A stretch of 64,000 nt of DNA from Deltaproteobacteria bacterium (GTDB lineage Bacteria; Myxococcota; Myxococcia; Myxococcales; Anaeromyxobacteraceae): positions 429,300 to 493,299 of the forward strand of contig JACRMN010000023.1 of the NCBI GenBank assembly GCA_016214955.1, in the 5' to 3' direction. The position numbers and the translations under genes are program-made. This document shows positions 8,482-17,209 of the stretch, piece after piece (within the stretch, counting starts at the first letter, position 1; each line of letters starts with the position of its first letter). A model generated the notes under the pieces. It ran no database searches. It saw nothing but the letters and a program-made list of their open reading frames with translations, and was not told the DNA's origin.

Positions 8482-8667
8482 CTACTTCTTCTTGCGGCGC
8501 GCCACCAGCACGCCGCCGCCGGCGATCAGCGCCGCCACCACGCCGGCGGCCGCCGGGTCGAACTCGGGGACGGAGCGGCGGTGGCGCCCGCGGCGCTCCT
8601 CGGCCTCGGCGGAGGCTGCGGCCAGCAGCAGCACGGCGACGAACACTGCGCGAAGTACGTTGTGCAT
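8482..8667 (-). CDS. 61-residue exosortase substrate candidate with VPEFDP C-terminal sorting tail
   Basis: Residues 1-22 form a signal peptide (hydrophobic AVFVAVLLLAAASAEA). A short basic stretch EERRGRHRRS follows, then VPEFDP at about 33-38, a hydrophobic helix to ~56 and a terminal RRKKK. Motif plus helix plus basic end is the layout of PEP-CTERM-like exosortase signals, and the motif is close to the VPEID-CTERM type that pairs with exosortase E/protease enzymes. Such an enzyme is encoded at 18549-20144 in the same minus-strand gene series. After both cleavages only about 10-16 residues would remain, so it is a minimal substrate. Mature function unknown. Confidence 0.72.
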   Translation of the reverse strand: MHNVLRAVFVAVLLLAAASAEAEERRGRHRRSVPEFDPAAAGVVAALIAGGGVLVARRKKK

Positions 8668-8692
8668 CGGATCTCCCCCGCGGAACTCGCGT

Positions 8693-8712
8693 CGGGAGCG
8701 GTGGCGCTCCCG
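8693..8712. terminator. Hairpin upstream of the VPEFDP gene
   Basis: A perfect 8-base stem, CGGGAGCG / CGCTCCCG, with a GTGG loop. On the minus strand it lies after the oxidoreductase-epimerase fusion stop and 25 bases before the small gene's start codon. It could end or attenuate the long operon before this gene, or act as a 5' leader structure. No T-run is present. Confidence 0.35.
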
Positions 8713-8773
8713 GGAGCCAGTCTCGGCCCCGGCACCCGGGCACGCAACTCCCACGTGCCGGTGACTCCGCCAT

Positions 8774-10795
8774 TCAGACGGTGCCGGACGGCACCATCCG
8801 CCGCACCCCCTCGACCAGGCCCACACGGGGCTGCCAGCCGAGCAGCCCGGTGTTCTCACAGGCGAAGTCCAGGCGGGCCAGCGCCGAATGTAGCCGGTAG
8901 CCCGACACCGGCGACTTGCGCTTCAGGAGGCCGAGGAGCGGTTCGGTGAGCCTTCCCGCGGCGAACACGAAGGCGCGCGGCAGCCGCACCACCTTGGCGC
9001 CCGGCCCCAGCAGCTGCGCCAGCACCTGGTTCTGGGTGAGGCGAGCCGGGTCGACGAGCTGGATCACCTCCCCGCCGCGAAGCGGGCCGTCGAGCGCCGT
9101 CTGCACGGCGTCCACCACGTCGTCGATGTAGACCAGGGGAAGCTTCAGCTCGCCGTCGCCGAGCACCAGCCAGCGCCGGCCGGCGCGGCGCGCCACCGCG
9201 GGCGTGAGCAGGGGCAGGCGGCCACCGAAGATCTGGCCCGGGCGGAGGATGACCGCCGGGAGCCCGGCGGCGGCTGCGGCCCGCACCAGCTTCTCGGCCT
9301 CGAGCTTGGCCCGGGTGTACGGCCCCCGGTCGTCGGGCCGCGGCTCGTCGGCCGTGCGCTCGGAGAGGACACCTCCCTCGGAGCCGGCCCAGTCGACGAC
9401 CGACATCGAGGAGACGTGCACCAGCTTGGACACGCCGTGACGCTGGCAGGCCTCCACCACGTTGCGGGTGCCGACCACCGTCCCGCGCTCGTGCTCCTCC
9501 CAGCCGCCCTTCATGGCCGCGCCGACGTGGATCACCGCCTTCACCCCGCGCACGGCCCGCTCCACGGCCTCGGGATCGCCCAGGTCGCCGACGACCACCT
9601 CGGCGCCCGGCGGGATCTCTGCCGGGTAGCGGCGCACCAGCAGGCGGACCCGGCGCCCGGCGAGGCGCTTCACCACCTCGCTGCCAAGCGCGCCGGAGGC
9701 GCCGGTGACCAGCACCTCGGCCTGCTCGAGCGCGGGCAGGCGCGCCAGGCGCGCGGCGTGATCGGCGTCCGCGGCTCGCGCCACTTCCTCCACCCAGCGC
9801 ACCACCGAGGTGGCCTCGCCCAGAGCCACCGGCGGCGGGCGGCCGCCCTCCAGCCCCTGGTAGAAGGCGCGCACCAGGCCGTGCAGGCCCTGGTAGGGCT
9901 TCACCACCTTGGTGGCGAACTTGACCACGCCCACCGGGACGTCGATCAGCGGCTGCAGCGAGTCGGTGAGCGCGTTGACCACCCGCTCCGCCGGCTTGGG
10001 GAGCGGCAGGGCCGAGCGCAGCGCCTTGAACATGAGGAACAGGTCGAGCCGGAGCACGCCGCGGGTGCCCTGGATGATGATCTGGCTCTGCATGGGCCGC
10101 ACGTTCCAGGAGAGCTGCACCTGGCCCATCCCGCGCCTGCAGCGCACCATGGTCCGCCACTCGTCCCAGGCCAGGTTGGGGTCGCCGCCGCGCGATTCCC
10201 AGAAGCCGCGCGCCTCCTCGATGGGGCCGAGGAAGGCCTCGAAGAGGTAGAAGGCGTGGATCCCCAGGTCGCGGAACGGGTAGCCCGGCGTGCGGTAGTG
10301 CGGCGGCAGCGGGCCGCCGCGATACGGCGGGTACATCGAGCCGCGGAGGATGTCGACCGAGACCACCTCGCCCAGCTTCCCGGCCCGGACCAGCGCCAGC
10401 GCCTTGACCACCTGCGGGTCGTAGAGCAACGAGTGGTTGACGGACGCCTGCAGGCCGCGGCTCTCGGCCGCGGCCGTCACCCGGCGGCAGTCCTCGACGC
10501 TGGTCGCCAGGGGCTTCTCCACCAGCACGTGGCAGCCCAGCTCGAGGGCCGAGCAGGCCACGTCGGCGTGGCTGTCCGGCGGGGTGAGCACGTGGATCAC
10601 CGAGGCCCCGGCCTCGCGCAGCGCCGCCAGCGACGGGTAGGCGCGGCTGCCGACCCGCTCGGCGAAGGCCTGGGCGCGCGCCGGATCCAGGTCGACCACC
10701 CCGACCAGCTCCACGTTCTCCAGTCCGCGCAGCGCGGCAGCGTGATGCTCGGCGATGGCGCCGGTTCCCACCAGCCCTGCCCGGAATCGCGTCAT
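8774..10795 (-). CDS. Fusion of Gfo/Idh/MocA oxidoreductase and NAD-dependent epimerase/dehydratase
   Basis: 673 residues in two enzymes. Residues 1-~340 are a Gfo/Idh/MocA oxidoreductase: Rossmann motif GLVGTGAIAEHH, VLTPPDSHA and the conserved EKPLA with its catalytic-site Lys. From ~355 a short-chain epimerase-type Rossmann domain begins (VTGASGALGSEVVKRLAG), with YTRAKLEAEKL as the YxxxK active site and RPGQIFGG. Together they should oxidise and remodel a sugar nucleotide. The same two activities are encoded as separate overlapping genes at 40437-42538. The next gene upstream (polymerase) ends 1 base away, so it belongs to the same operon. Confidence 0.85.
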   Translation of the reverse strand: MTRFRAGLVGTGAIAEHHAAALRGLENVELVGVVDLDPARAQAFAERVGSRAYPSLAALREAGASVIHVLTPPDSHADVACSALELGCHVLVEKPLATSVEDCRRVTAAAESRGLQASVNHSLLYDPQVVKALALVRAGKLGEVVSVDILRGSMYPPYRGGPLPPHYRTPGYPFRDLGIHAFYLFEAFLGPIEEARGFWESRGGDPNLAWDEWRTMVRCRRGMGQVQLSWNVRPMQSQIIIQGTRGVLRLDLFLMFKALRSALPLPKPAERVVNALTDSLQPLIDVPVGVVKFATKVVKPYQGLHGLVRAFYQGLEGGRPPPVALGEATSVVRWVEEVARAADADHAARLARLPALEQAEVLVTGASGALGSEVVKRLAGRRVRLLVRRYPAEIPPGAEVVVGDLGDPEAVERAVRGVKAVIHVGAAMKGGWEEHERGTVVGTRNVVEACQRHGVSKLVHVSSMSVVDWAGSEGGVLSERTADEPRPDDRGPYTRAKLEAEKLVRAAAAAGLPAVILRPGQIFGGRLPLLTPAVARRAGRRWLVLGDGELKLPLVYIDDVVDAVQTALDGPLRGGEVIQLVDPARLTQNQVLAQLLGPGAKVVRLPRAFVFAAGRLTEPLLGLLKRKSPVSGYRLHSALARLDFACENTGLLGWQPRVGLVEGVRRMVPSGTV

Positions 10796-10796
10796 G

Positions 10797-12152
10797 TCAC
10801 CACCCCAGCTTCCAGCCGGTGTACCCCGTGAACGAGGCCACCAGCGCGATGCAGATCAGGAAGACTGCCCCCAGATCGCGGCGCGTGAACTCGACGTGGA
10901 AGCCGGGCTCGTGCCTGCGAATCGCGCCGTATAGCACGGCGGTCAAACCGATGTATACCCAGAGCGTGGTCTTGTAGTTGAAGGACAGGAACATCACGCC
11001 CACCGCCATGCCCGCGACCGACGCCAGGATGGCGAGCGCCCAGATGCGCGCCACGGGCGGGAGCGGCGCGCGCAGCGCCGCCACCGGGATCTTGGTCGCC
11101 AGGTAGACGTTGGAGCTCCAGATCACCATGCCCGGCAGCCCCAGCTCGGCCGCTGCCAGGATGTAGCTGTTGTGGGCGGTGAGCCGGTGGTGCTCGATGA
11201 AGAGGCCGGTGCCGATCCCCACCACCGGCGAGCTGGCGAAGAGGTGCATGCCGACCCACCAGCACTCCAGCCGCTCCATGGTGGAGTCCTCGGCGCCGGA
11301 CCGGCCGCCCAGGAGCAGGACCGGGAGCGCCAGCAGCATCCCCAGGGCCAGCCCCTTGGCGATGCCGACCCGCTTCACGAAGTAGATGCCCAGCACCGTG
11401 AGGAACACCAGCTGCCCGCCGCGCGACTGGGTGAAGAGCGTGCAAAGGCCGATGCTCCCGGCCGCCAGCACCATGATGGCCATGCGGGTGAGGCTGCGCT
11501 TCCGCTCGTAGAAGGCGAAGGAGAAGGGCAGCGCCATGGCCAGGACCAGCGCCAGCTCGTTGGGATCCTCCAGGCTGCCGCGGAAGCGGACCCGGCCATT
11601 GATGGAGGAGGTGCCGAAGAGACCCTCCTTCTCGCAGGAGTAGTCGGCGCCCGGATCGCCGTCGGCCTCGCAGTCGAGCCGGGTCTCGCAGGGGCGGCCG
11701 TCGTAGTTCCAGCGCATGTCGCCGTCGACGATGGTCACCCGGTAGCAGGCCGGATCCGCCAGCCCCTGGTGGACGCCGATGGCGGCCAGCACCAGCGAGA
11801 GGGCGAGCAGGAGCCCGCACAGGATCTCCAGGGCGCGGAAGGTCTGGAGCCCGTGGGCCACCAGCAGGTAGATGGCGAGGGGGATGGCCAGGGCCGCTGC
11901 CCGGGCAGGCGCCTGGCCCGGCCCGCGCAGGGTCACCGCCAGGATGCACCAGGCGAAGAAGGCCAGGGCCAGCAGGAGGTGGGGCGCCCGGCGGAGCTTG
12001 GTCAGGCCGATCCGCAGGTCGACCACGTACCCGAGCAGCGCCAGCCCGGCGGCCATGTGGAGGAGCGGCACGCCCCGGAGGCCGGCCACGTACTCCTGGG
12101 GGCGGAGGTAGTCCACCGCGACCAGCGCCAGCAGCCCGAGGAGCGCGAACAT
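10797..12152 (-). CDS. O-antigen ligase/polymerase family (Wzy-type) membrane protein
   Basis: 451 residues with about ten to twelve hydrophobic helices and a large periplasmic loop (about 150-190) containing several Cys and acidic residues. Two hallmarks of the Wzy/WaaL superfamily are visible: FTQSRGG, whose Arg is thought to contact the lipid-linked glycan, and AHNSYILAAAELGLPG in the second large loop. It probably polymerises repeat units on the periplasmic face or ligates glycan to protein; exosortase loci often carry a putative O-glycosylation ligase of this superfamily. It starts 1 base before the upstream gene's stop and ends 1 base before the fusion gene. Confidence 0.8.
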   Translation of the reverse strand: MFALLGLLALVAVDYLRPQEYVAGLRGVPLLHMAAGLALLGYVVDLRIGLTKLRRAPHLLLALAFFAWCILAVTLRGPGQAPARAAALAIPLAIYLLVAHGLQTFRALEILCGLLLALSLVLAAIGVHQGLADPACYRVTIVDGDMRWNYDGRPCETRLDCEADGDPGADYSCEKEGLFGTSSINGRVRFRGSLEDPNELALVLAMALPFSFAFYERKRSLTRMAIMVLAAGSIGLCTLFTQSRGGQLVFLTVLGIYFVKRVGIAKGLALGMLLALPVLLLGGRSGAEDSTMERLECWWVGMHLFASSPVVGIGTGLFIEHHRLTAHNSYILAAAELGLPGMVIWSSNVYLATKIPVAALRAPLPPVARIWALAILASVAGMAVGVMFLSFNYKTTLWVYIGLTAVLYGAIRRHEPGFHVEFTRRDLGAVFLICIALVASFTGYTGWKLGW

Positions 12153-12153
12153 G

Positions 12154-13263
12154 CTAGCGGGCCGCGACGGGCGGCGGCGGGACGACCCGGTCCCGGTGGG
12201 CGCCCGGATCGCCGCTGGCGCCCTGCATGGCCGCCAGGGCGATGTTGTACATCTCGCGTGCGGTGACGTAGTGGAGCAGCCAGTCGCGCCCGTCGTTGTA
12301 GCGGGCCGCCAGGTACTGGTGCAGCAACCGGCCCTCGGCGCCGAGGAGGGAGGCGGTGCTGGCCTCCTGGGCGCCGTGGCAGTGGATCTTGACGAAGACC
12401 CACTCCGGCCTCCCCTCGACGTGGATGTCCTGGGCCACCCAGGAGTCCACGCGCGCCGGCGTCGGCGGGTCGCCTCCCTGGAGCGCCGCCGACTCGATCC
12501 GCAGCGCCAGCCGGCCCGGGCGCCGGGCCAGGGCGATGGGCCCCTGGATCAGGAGCAGCCGGTCGTCCATCACCTGGCCGACCCGCGCCCGCTGCCCCCA
12601 CTCGTAGGCCCGCCGGCGCGCCAGGTCGCCCGTGGGCCAGTAGATCTGGTTGACGATCCCGGGCTGGCTCTCGTCGGGCGCGGCCGGGAAGGTGAAGTCG
12701 GCGTAGCAGCCCTCCTCGAAGAGCAGCGGCAGCTCGGCGTCGACGCCGCAGCGCCTCCCGTCGCGGCGGGCGTTGGCCAGGCACCAGTTGCCGTGGATGA
12801 AGGCCCAGCGCGGGCGCCCGGCGGCGTCTCGCGAGATGTGGCCGTGCCGGCTGAAGTCGGCGATGGCCCGCGCCAGGCTGGCCCGCATCCCCGCCGGCGT
12901 GTCGTCGTCGTGGTGGAGGTGGACCTCGACCTCGCCGTGGCCGGCGCGAGCCAGCCCGGCCAGCGGCTCCAGGAACTCCGGGGCGTACTCCTCTCCCGGG
13001 AAGAAGAAGGTGTGCCGCGGGCCCCGTCCCTCGGCGTCGCGGAAGGCCGCGAAGTTGGCGGGGTAGCCCTCGGCCCAGGCCTTCACCCGCTCCCGGCCCC
13101 GGGCGGCGTCCACCCGGGCCCACAGCGGCTCGTAGTGGTCGCAGAGGGCGAAGAGCAGGTGGCGCGGGCCGGCGGGGCGGCGGCGCACGGCTCGCCGGAC
13201 CACGTCGCCGGCCCAGCCGCCGAGCCAGTTTTGCAGGTTCTTGGAGCGAAGGCGCGCGAGCAC
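12154..13263 (-). CDS. Conserved-looking protein of unknown function, possible sugar-hydrolase/deacetylase fold
   Basis: 369 residues from GTG 13263, with no signal peptide. The pattern suggests an alpha/beta barrel with clustered acidic and histidine residues: FALCDHYEPLW near the N-terminus, VEVHLHHDDDTPAG at about 120, FIHGNWCLAN at ~165 and VKIHCHGAQEAS late. The His/Asp-rich strand ends resemble metal-binding sites of polysaccharide deacetylase-like barrels, but the classic TFDDG motif is absent, so I do not assign a function. It lies between the polymerase and the P-loop gene with 1- and 17-base gaps, which argues for a role in assembling or modifying the polysaccharide. Confidence 0.65.
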   Translation of the reverse strand: MLARLRSKNLQNWLGGWAGDVVRRAVRRRPAGPRHLLFALCDHYEPLWARVDAARGRERVKAWAEGYPANFAAFRDAEGRGPRHTFFFPGEEYAPEFLEPLAGLARAGHGEVEVHLHHDDDTPAGMRASLARAIADFSRHGHISRDAAGRPRWAFIHGNWCLANARRDGRRCGVDAELPLLFEEGCYADFTFPAAPDESQPGIVNQIYWPTGDLARRRAYEWGQRARVGQVMDDRLLLIQGPIALARRPGRLALRIESAALQGGDPPTPARVDSWVAQDIHVEGRPEWVFVKIHCHGAQEASTASLLGAEGRLLHQYLAARYNDGRDWLLHYVTAREMYNIALAAMQGASGDPGAHRDRVVPPPPVAAR

Positions 13264-13280
13264 GGTGGGATGGTAGCAGG

Positions 13281-13883
13281 TCAGTTGGCGCCGACGAGGA
13301 GGACGCCCAGGCCGGTGGGCTGCGGCAGGTCGGCCAGCCAGCGGCGGACCTCCCCAGCGCGGACGCGGCCGCTGCGGGCCACCAGCGCCCAGGCGTGCAC
13401 CAGGCCGGCCGCCGCCACGTGCTCGCCGCGCCTCTCGAAGCCGGTGAGGTCGAGGATCAGGTGGGAGAAGCCCCAGGCCTCCTGGGTGACGATGTCGAGG
13501 AGCTGCTCGGTGCCGCCGCGGCCCCCGGACCGCGGCGTGAGCACCGCCAGCCGCTCCAGCACCCAGGTGGTGACGGCGGCCCGCTGCTCGTCGGTTCCAC
13601 CCTGCGCCAGCTCCGGGGCACAGGGCCAGCCGGCAGCGGCATCGACCACGCCCACCACCGAGCCCTGCTCCGCCAGGGCGCAGGCCAGCTCCAGCGCGGC
13701 GGACATCACGCCCGCGTCCCGGCCCACCGGGTAGAGCCCCACGGTGTGCAGGCCGCGCTCGCGCAGGATCCGCGCCAGGCGGCTGCACTCGACCCGCAGC
13801 GCCCCGGGCTGCGGCCGGGCCAGGGGGCGGACCCCGGCCCGCTCCAGGAGCGCCTGCGCCTGCTGCATGTCCCGCTGCGGCAT
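13281..13883 (-). CDS. Degenerate P-loop (BY-kinase-like) protein
   Basis: 200 residues. The body follows the MinD/BY-kinase strand-helix order: GLYPVGRDAGVMSAALELAC where the Walker A loop should be, VVGVVDA as the Walker A' strand, FSHLILDLTG as the Walker B strand and later ALVARSGRVRAGEVRRWL. The expected GK[ST] of Walker A is missing (RDAGVMS instead), so nucleotide hydrolysis is doubtful. It lies 8 bases after the Wzz/BY-kinase-like gene. It may be a regulatory pseudo-enzyme partner of that protein. An internal ATG at 13868 is an alternative start. Confidence 0.65.
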   Translation of the reverse strand: MPQRDMQQAQALLERAGVRPLARPQPGALRVECSRLARILRERGLHTVGLYPVGRDAGVMSAALELACALAEQGSVVGVVDAAAGWPCAPELAQGGTDEQRAAVTTWVLERLAVLTPRSGGRGGTEQLLDIVTQEAWGFSHLILDLTGFERRGEHVAAAGLVHAWALVARSGRVRAGEVRRWLADLPQPTGLGVLLVGAN

Positions 13884-13891
13884 GCCCCGCC

Positions 13892-16141
13892 CTAGCCGCC
13901 GAGCAGCGCGAAGCCGGCCACCTTGGCGGTGCCGATCTGGCCCAGCGCGGCCCGGATGGCCCGGGTGCGCGAGACGCGCGTCCTCACCGAGAGCAGCACC
14001 AGGTCGACGCTCTCCTGCATCAGGTTGACGTCGGCGCTCTGCAGCACCTCGGGGCTGTCGACGATGATGTAGTCGTAGCCGCTCATCCGGAAGGCGGCAA
14101 CCGCCAGGTTGAGGGCCCGGTCCAGCGTAGGCTTGGCGGTGCTCCCCGGCGAGATGGCCACGGTGTGCAGCGAGGGCACGCCGGTCTCCACCGCCTCCCA
14201 GGGCTCGCGCGGCTTGAAGCGGTGCGACTCGAGCTGCTCGCCGGCGCAGACCAGCGGCTGGAAGCCGAAGACGCTGGCCAGCACCGGGGCGCGGAAGTTG
14301 GTCTCCAGGAGCAGGACCCGGGCCCTGTCGGCCTCGCCCAGCGCCATGGCCAGGTTCACGGCGCAGAAGCTCTTGCCCTCGCTGCCGCGGGCGCTGGTGA
14401 CCAGGATGGTTCGCGGGTCGCCGCGCTCGCGCAGCCGGTGGCGCAGCACGCGGAAGGCGGCGGCGGCCGGGGATTCGGGGGAGTTGAGCATCACCAGCCG
14501 CGGGTCGCTGGTGCGCAGCGTGGGGACGCGGTGGACGCGCACGAAGGCGGCGCCGCCCGGCATCGCCTCCGGGGCGATGGCGGCGCCCGGCGCCGCGATG
14601 CGCGCCAGCGCGGTGGAACCGCCGCCGCCCTCCTTGCCGCCCCGGCCCTTCTCCCCGGGCAGGAGGCCGGCCACCGGGGCTCGCGCCCCTCCCCCGTTCC
14701 CGGCGGCCAGGACCGGCCCGCCGGCCGGCATCGCCGCCCTGCCGATCTCGAGGAGCACCGGAAGGGAGGGCAGCCGCTCCAGGTCGGGGGCCTCGTAGAC
14801 CACGTCGTCGTAGAGGGCGAACAGCAGCGCCACCGCCACGCCGGCCACCAGCGCGGCCAGCAAGCCGATGAGCGCCTTCACGCCGCGGCTGGGGCCGAGG
14901 GGCTGGGCCGGGAGGAAGGCCGGGTCGATGACCACGATCTGCGAGGACTGGCCGCTGGCCGCCATGCTGGCGGTCATCGAGGCCACGAACTGCCGGTTGT
15001 CGAGCTGCTGCAGCCGCTCGCGGGCCTCGGCCACCTCGCGGTTGAGCCTCGCCCACTCCGCCTCGTCGCTGACCACCCGCTGCGCCGCCTCGGGGGTGCG
15101 CGGCACCGCCTGCTGGGGGCGCTGCGCCGCCTGGAGGCGCCGCGCCGTGGCCAGCTCCTCCTGCACCTGCTGCAGCCGCCCGCTCAGCACCTGGGGCTCG
15201 GTTGCCTGCAGGGCGTCCGCGGCGCGGCGGTAGGCGTCGAGGGCGCCCCTGACGTTGGCCTCGGCGGCCCGGACGTCCGGGTGCTGCTCGGTGTAGGCGG
15301 CCCGCTTCTCGTTCAGGTCCCGCTGCGCCGCGCGCAGCTTGGCCTCCGCGTCGTCCTTGGCCGCCACCAGCGCCGGATCGGGGCCGGTGCGCTGGCCCGG
15401 CGTGGTGATCTGGCGCCTCAGCCGCTCCTCCTCGCGCCGCAGCGCGACAACCGCGTCGCTCTCGCGATCGCCCTCGGGCGCTGCCCGGGCCCGGCCGCGC
15501 ATCGCGCCGGCCGCCTGGCCCTGCTCGGCGGAGAACTCCGGGTGTCGCGCCATGAACCGGAGCAGCGCCGCCTCGCGGGTGGCCAGGTCGCCCTCGGTCC
15601 GCTTCTTCTCCGCGTCCAGGAAGGTCCCGGCGCCCTGGGTCTGCTCGGAGCGCAGCCGCGCGTTCTCGGCGATGAGCAGGTCGGTGAGCCGGGCCACGAC
15701 CTTCTGGGCCTCCCCGGCGGAGTCCCCGGTGTAGGAGATGGCGTAGACGTCGCTCTGGTCGATGCGGAACCCGATGGCCAGGCGCATCTCCTCGACGGCC
15801 TCTCCCATGCGGCCGGCCTTCACCAGCCGCGGGTAGAGGCCCGACTCCTGGATGAGCTTGGTGAGCAGCGTCCGGGCCAGCAGCATGTCCTTGAAGCGCT
15901 GGCCCATGCGGCGGGCGTTGGGTGCGTCGGTGGTCGTCCACTGCAGCCCCTCGCGATAGTAGACCACCGCCTCGGAGCGCCAGCGCTTGGGCCACCACTG
16001 GATCACCGCGCCGGTGGCCAGCATCCCCACCACCACGGCCGCCAGCCCGGGCCGCCACTTGCGCAGCGTTCGCCGGGCCAGGCGGAAGATGGCCTGCAGC
16101 TCGTCGTTCCAGGAGGCGTGGGCGGAAGGAGTCGGTTCCAT
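13892..16141 (-). CDS. Wzz-type chain-length protein fused to BY-kinase-like ATPase
   Basis: 749 residues. The first helix (about 31-50) and a second (about 412-435) flank a long periplasmic coiled coil with many Glu/Arg/Ala residues, the polysaccharide co-polymerase layout. A cytoplasmic ATPase domain follows: Walker A SARGSEGKS (~583-591), Walker A' region LLETNFRAPVL (~610-620) and Walker B YIIVDSP (~691-697). The usual Asp of Walker A' is replaced, and no Tyr cluster ends the protein. It should control chain length and the Wzy/Wzx machine from the inner membrane. It ends 8 bases before the degenerate P-loop gene and starts 3 bases after the second Wzz gene. Confidence 0.87.
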   Translation of the reverse strand: MEPTPSAHASWNDELQAIFRLARRTLRKWRPGLAAVVVGMLATGAVIQWWPKRWRSEAVVYYREGLQWTTTDAPNARRMGQRFKDMLLARTLLTKLIQESGLYPRLVKAGRMGEAVEEMRLAIGFRIDQSDVYAISYTGDSAGEAQKVVARLTDLLIAENARLRSEQTQGAGTFLDAEKKRTEGDLATREAALLRFMARHPEFSAEQGQAAGAMRGRARAAPEGDRESDAVVALRREEERLRRQITTPGQRTGPDPALVAAKDDAEAKLRAAQRDLNEKRAAYTEQHPDVRAAEANVRGALDAYRRAADALQATEPQVLSGRLQQVQEELATARRLQAAQRPQQAVPRTPEAAQRVVSDEAEWARLNREVAEARERLQQLDNRQFVASMTASMAASGQSSQIVVIDPAFLPAQPLGPSRGVKALIGLLAALVAGVAVALLFALYDDVVYEAPDLERLPSLPVLLEIGRAAMPAGGPVLAAGNGGGARAPVAGLLPGEKGRGGKEGGGGSTALARIAAPGAAIAPEAMPGGAAFVRVHRVPTLRTSDPRLVMLNSPESPAAAAFRVLRHRLRERGDPRTILVTSARGSEGKSFCAVNLAMALGEADRARVLLLETNFRAPVLASVFGFQPLVCAGEQLESHRFKPREPWEAVETGVPSLHTVAISPGSTAKPTLDRALNLAVAAFRMSGYDYIIVDSPEVLQSADVNLMQESVDLVLLSVRTRVSRTRAIRAALGQIGTAKVAGFALLGG

Positions 16142-16144
16142 GGT

Positions 16145-17209
16145 CTAGCCAGTCCGTTCCTGCGGCGGAGCGCGGCGCGAGCCTACCTCGTCGCCGGGTT
16201 GCAGCGGTAAGGCCCCCAGGGCGGGCAGGCCATGGGCTCGCACGTCGGCCGGCTCGTAGAGCCGGTCGTCGAAGGCGCCGATCACGGTGGCCACGAGCAG
16301 CAGCGCGACCAGCAGCGCCAGGATGGCGCGGCGCACCACCTGGCCCCAGGTCAGGCGCGACGAGAGGGTGATGAGCGCGTCGTCGAAGGGGGCGAAGGAT
16401 ACGCCCAGGTTCCGCTCCTCGGCAGCCAGGCGGAAGGCCAGGTCGGCGCGGCGGCGCTCCAGCAGGAGCAGGTTGTCGAGCGCGGTGCGGTTCTGCGACT
16501 CCAGGGCGGAGAGCTGGGCCTGGGCGCCGATGGCCCGGCGGGTGTCGGAGGAGCTCGCCTGCAGCCGCAGCCCGGCCATGGAGCGCTGGAGCGAGGCGGC
16601 GTGGGCCCGCGCCGCGCCGATCTGGGTCTCCAGGAGCTGCCGCGCCGACTCCAGCCGCTCGCCGCGCTGCGCCGCCTGCACCTCGAGGATGGTGTCGCCC
16701 AGCTCCCGCACGATGGCGCGGGCACTCTCCTCGTCGTTGCCGCGGAAGGAGATGGAGACGTGGGCCGAGCGCGGCGGGTCGGTGGCACTCCGGCCCCAGA
16801 TGAAGTAGTCGCGGGTGACCTCGACGCCGATCTCGGAGCGGAAGTCATCGATGGCCGCCTCGCGGTTCCGCGCCAGCCAGGCGACGGCGCGCCGGTGCTT
16901 GCGCATGATCCGCTCCAGGTTCTGGGCGGAGAGCGCCACGTTGGCGATGTGCTCGCGGATGTTCTGGGGCCTCTCGGGGCCGGTGGCGTCGTCGACCTCT
17001 CCCTCGTCGATGCGCAGGTAGACGACGGCCTCGTAGAGCGGCGGGCGCACGGCCCGGAGGGTCGTCACCCCGGCGGCGGCCAGCGTCGCCAGGGCGATCA
17101 CCAGCGCGGGGCGGCGCAGCGAGCGGCGCAGCGCCTGGCGCGCCACCGCGCCCAGCTGCCGCTCGGCGTCGGCCCAGGCCGCTTCCCGGGCGGCACCCAG
17201 GCCGCTCAT
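16145..17209 (-). CDS. Second Wzz-type chain-length determinant
   Basis: 354 residues with one helix at ~33-55 and another near 297-318 (ILALLVALLLVATVIGAF), enclosing a periplasmic domain: YEAVVYLRIDEGE, then a coiled coil rich in Gln/Glu/Arg from ~180 to 270. There is no cytoplasmic ATPase domain. It differs clearly from the 749-residue neighbour, so the locus has two co-polymerases. They may work as a hetero-complex or on different length classes. Its ATG overlaps the stop of the upstream glycosyltransferase by 4 bases, so it is translationally coupled. Confidence 0.82.
   Translation of the reverse strand: MSGLGAAREAAWADAERQLGAVARQALRRSLRRPALVIALATLAAAGVTTLRAVRPPLYEAVVYLRIDEGEVDDATGPERPQNIREHIANVALSAQNLERIMRKHRRAVAWLARNREAAIDDFRSEIGVEVTRDYFIWGRSATDPPRSAHVSISFRGNDEESARAIVRELGDTILEVQAAQRGERLESARQLLETQIGAARAHAASLQRSMAGLRLQASSSDTRRAIGAQAQLSALESQNRTALDNLLLLERRRADLAFRLAAEERNLGVSFAPFDDALITLSSRLTWGQVVRRAILALLVALLLVATVIGAFDDRLYEPADVRAHGLPALGALPLQPGDEVGSRRAPPQERTG

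Noticed and set aside
13281..16141. One broken Wzz/BY-kinase gene split by a frameshift into the 749- and 200-residue proteins
   Set aside because: The first protein has a complete ATPase domain, and the second has its own, different, P-loop-like fold and start codon.
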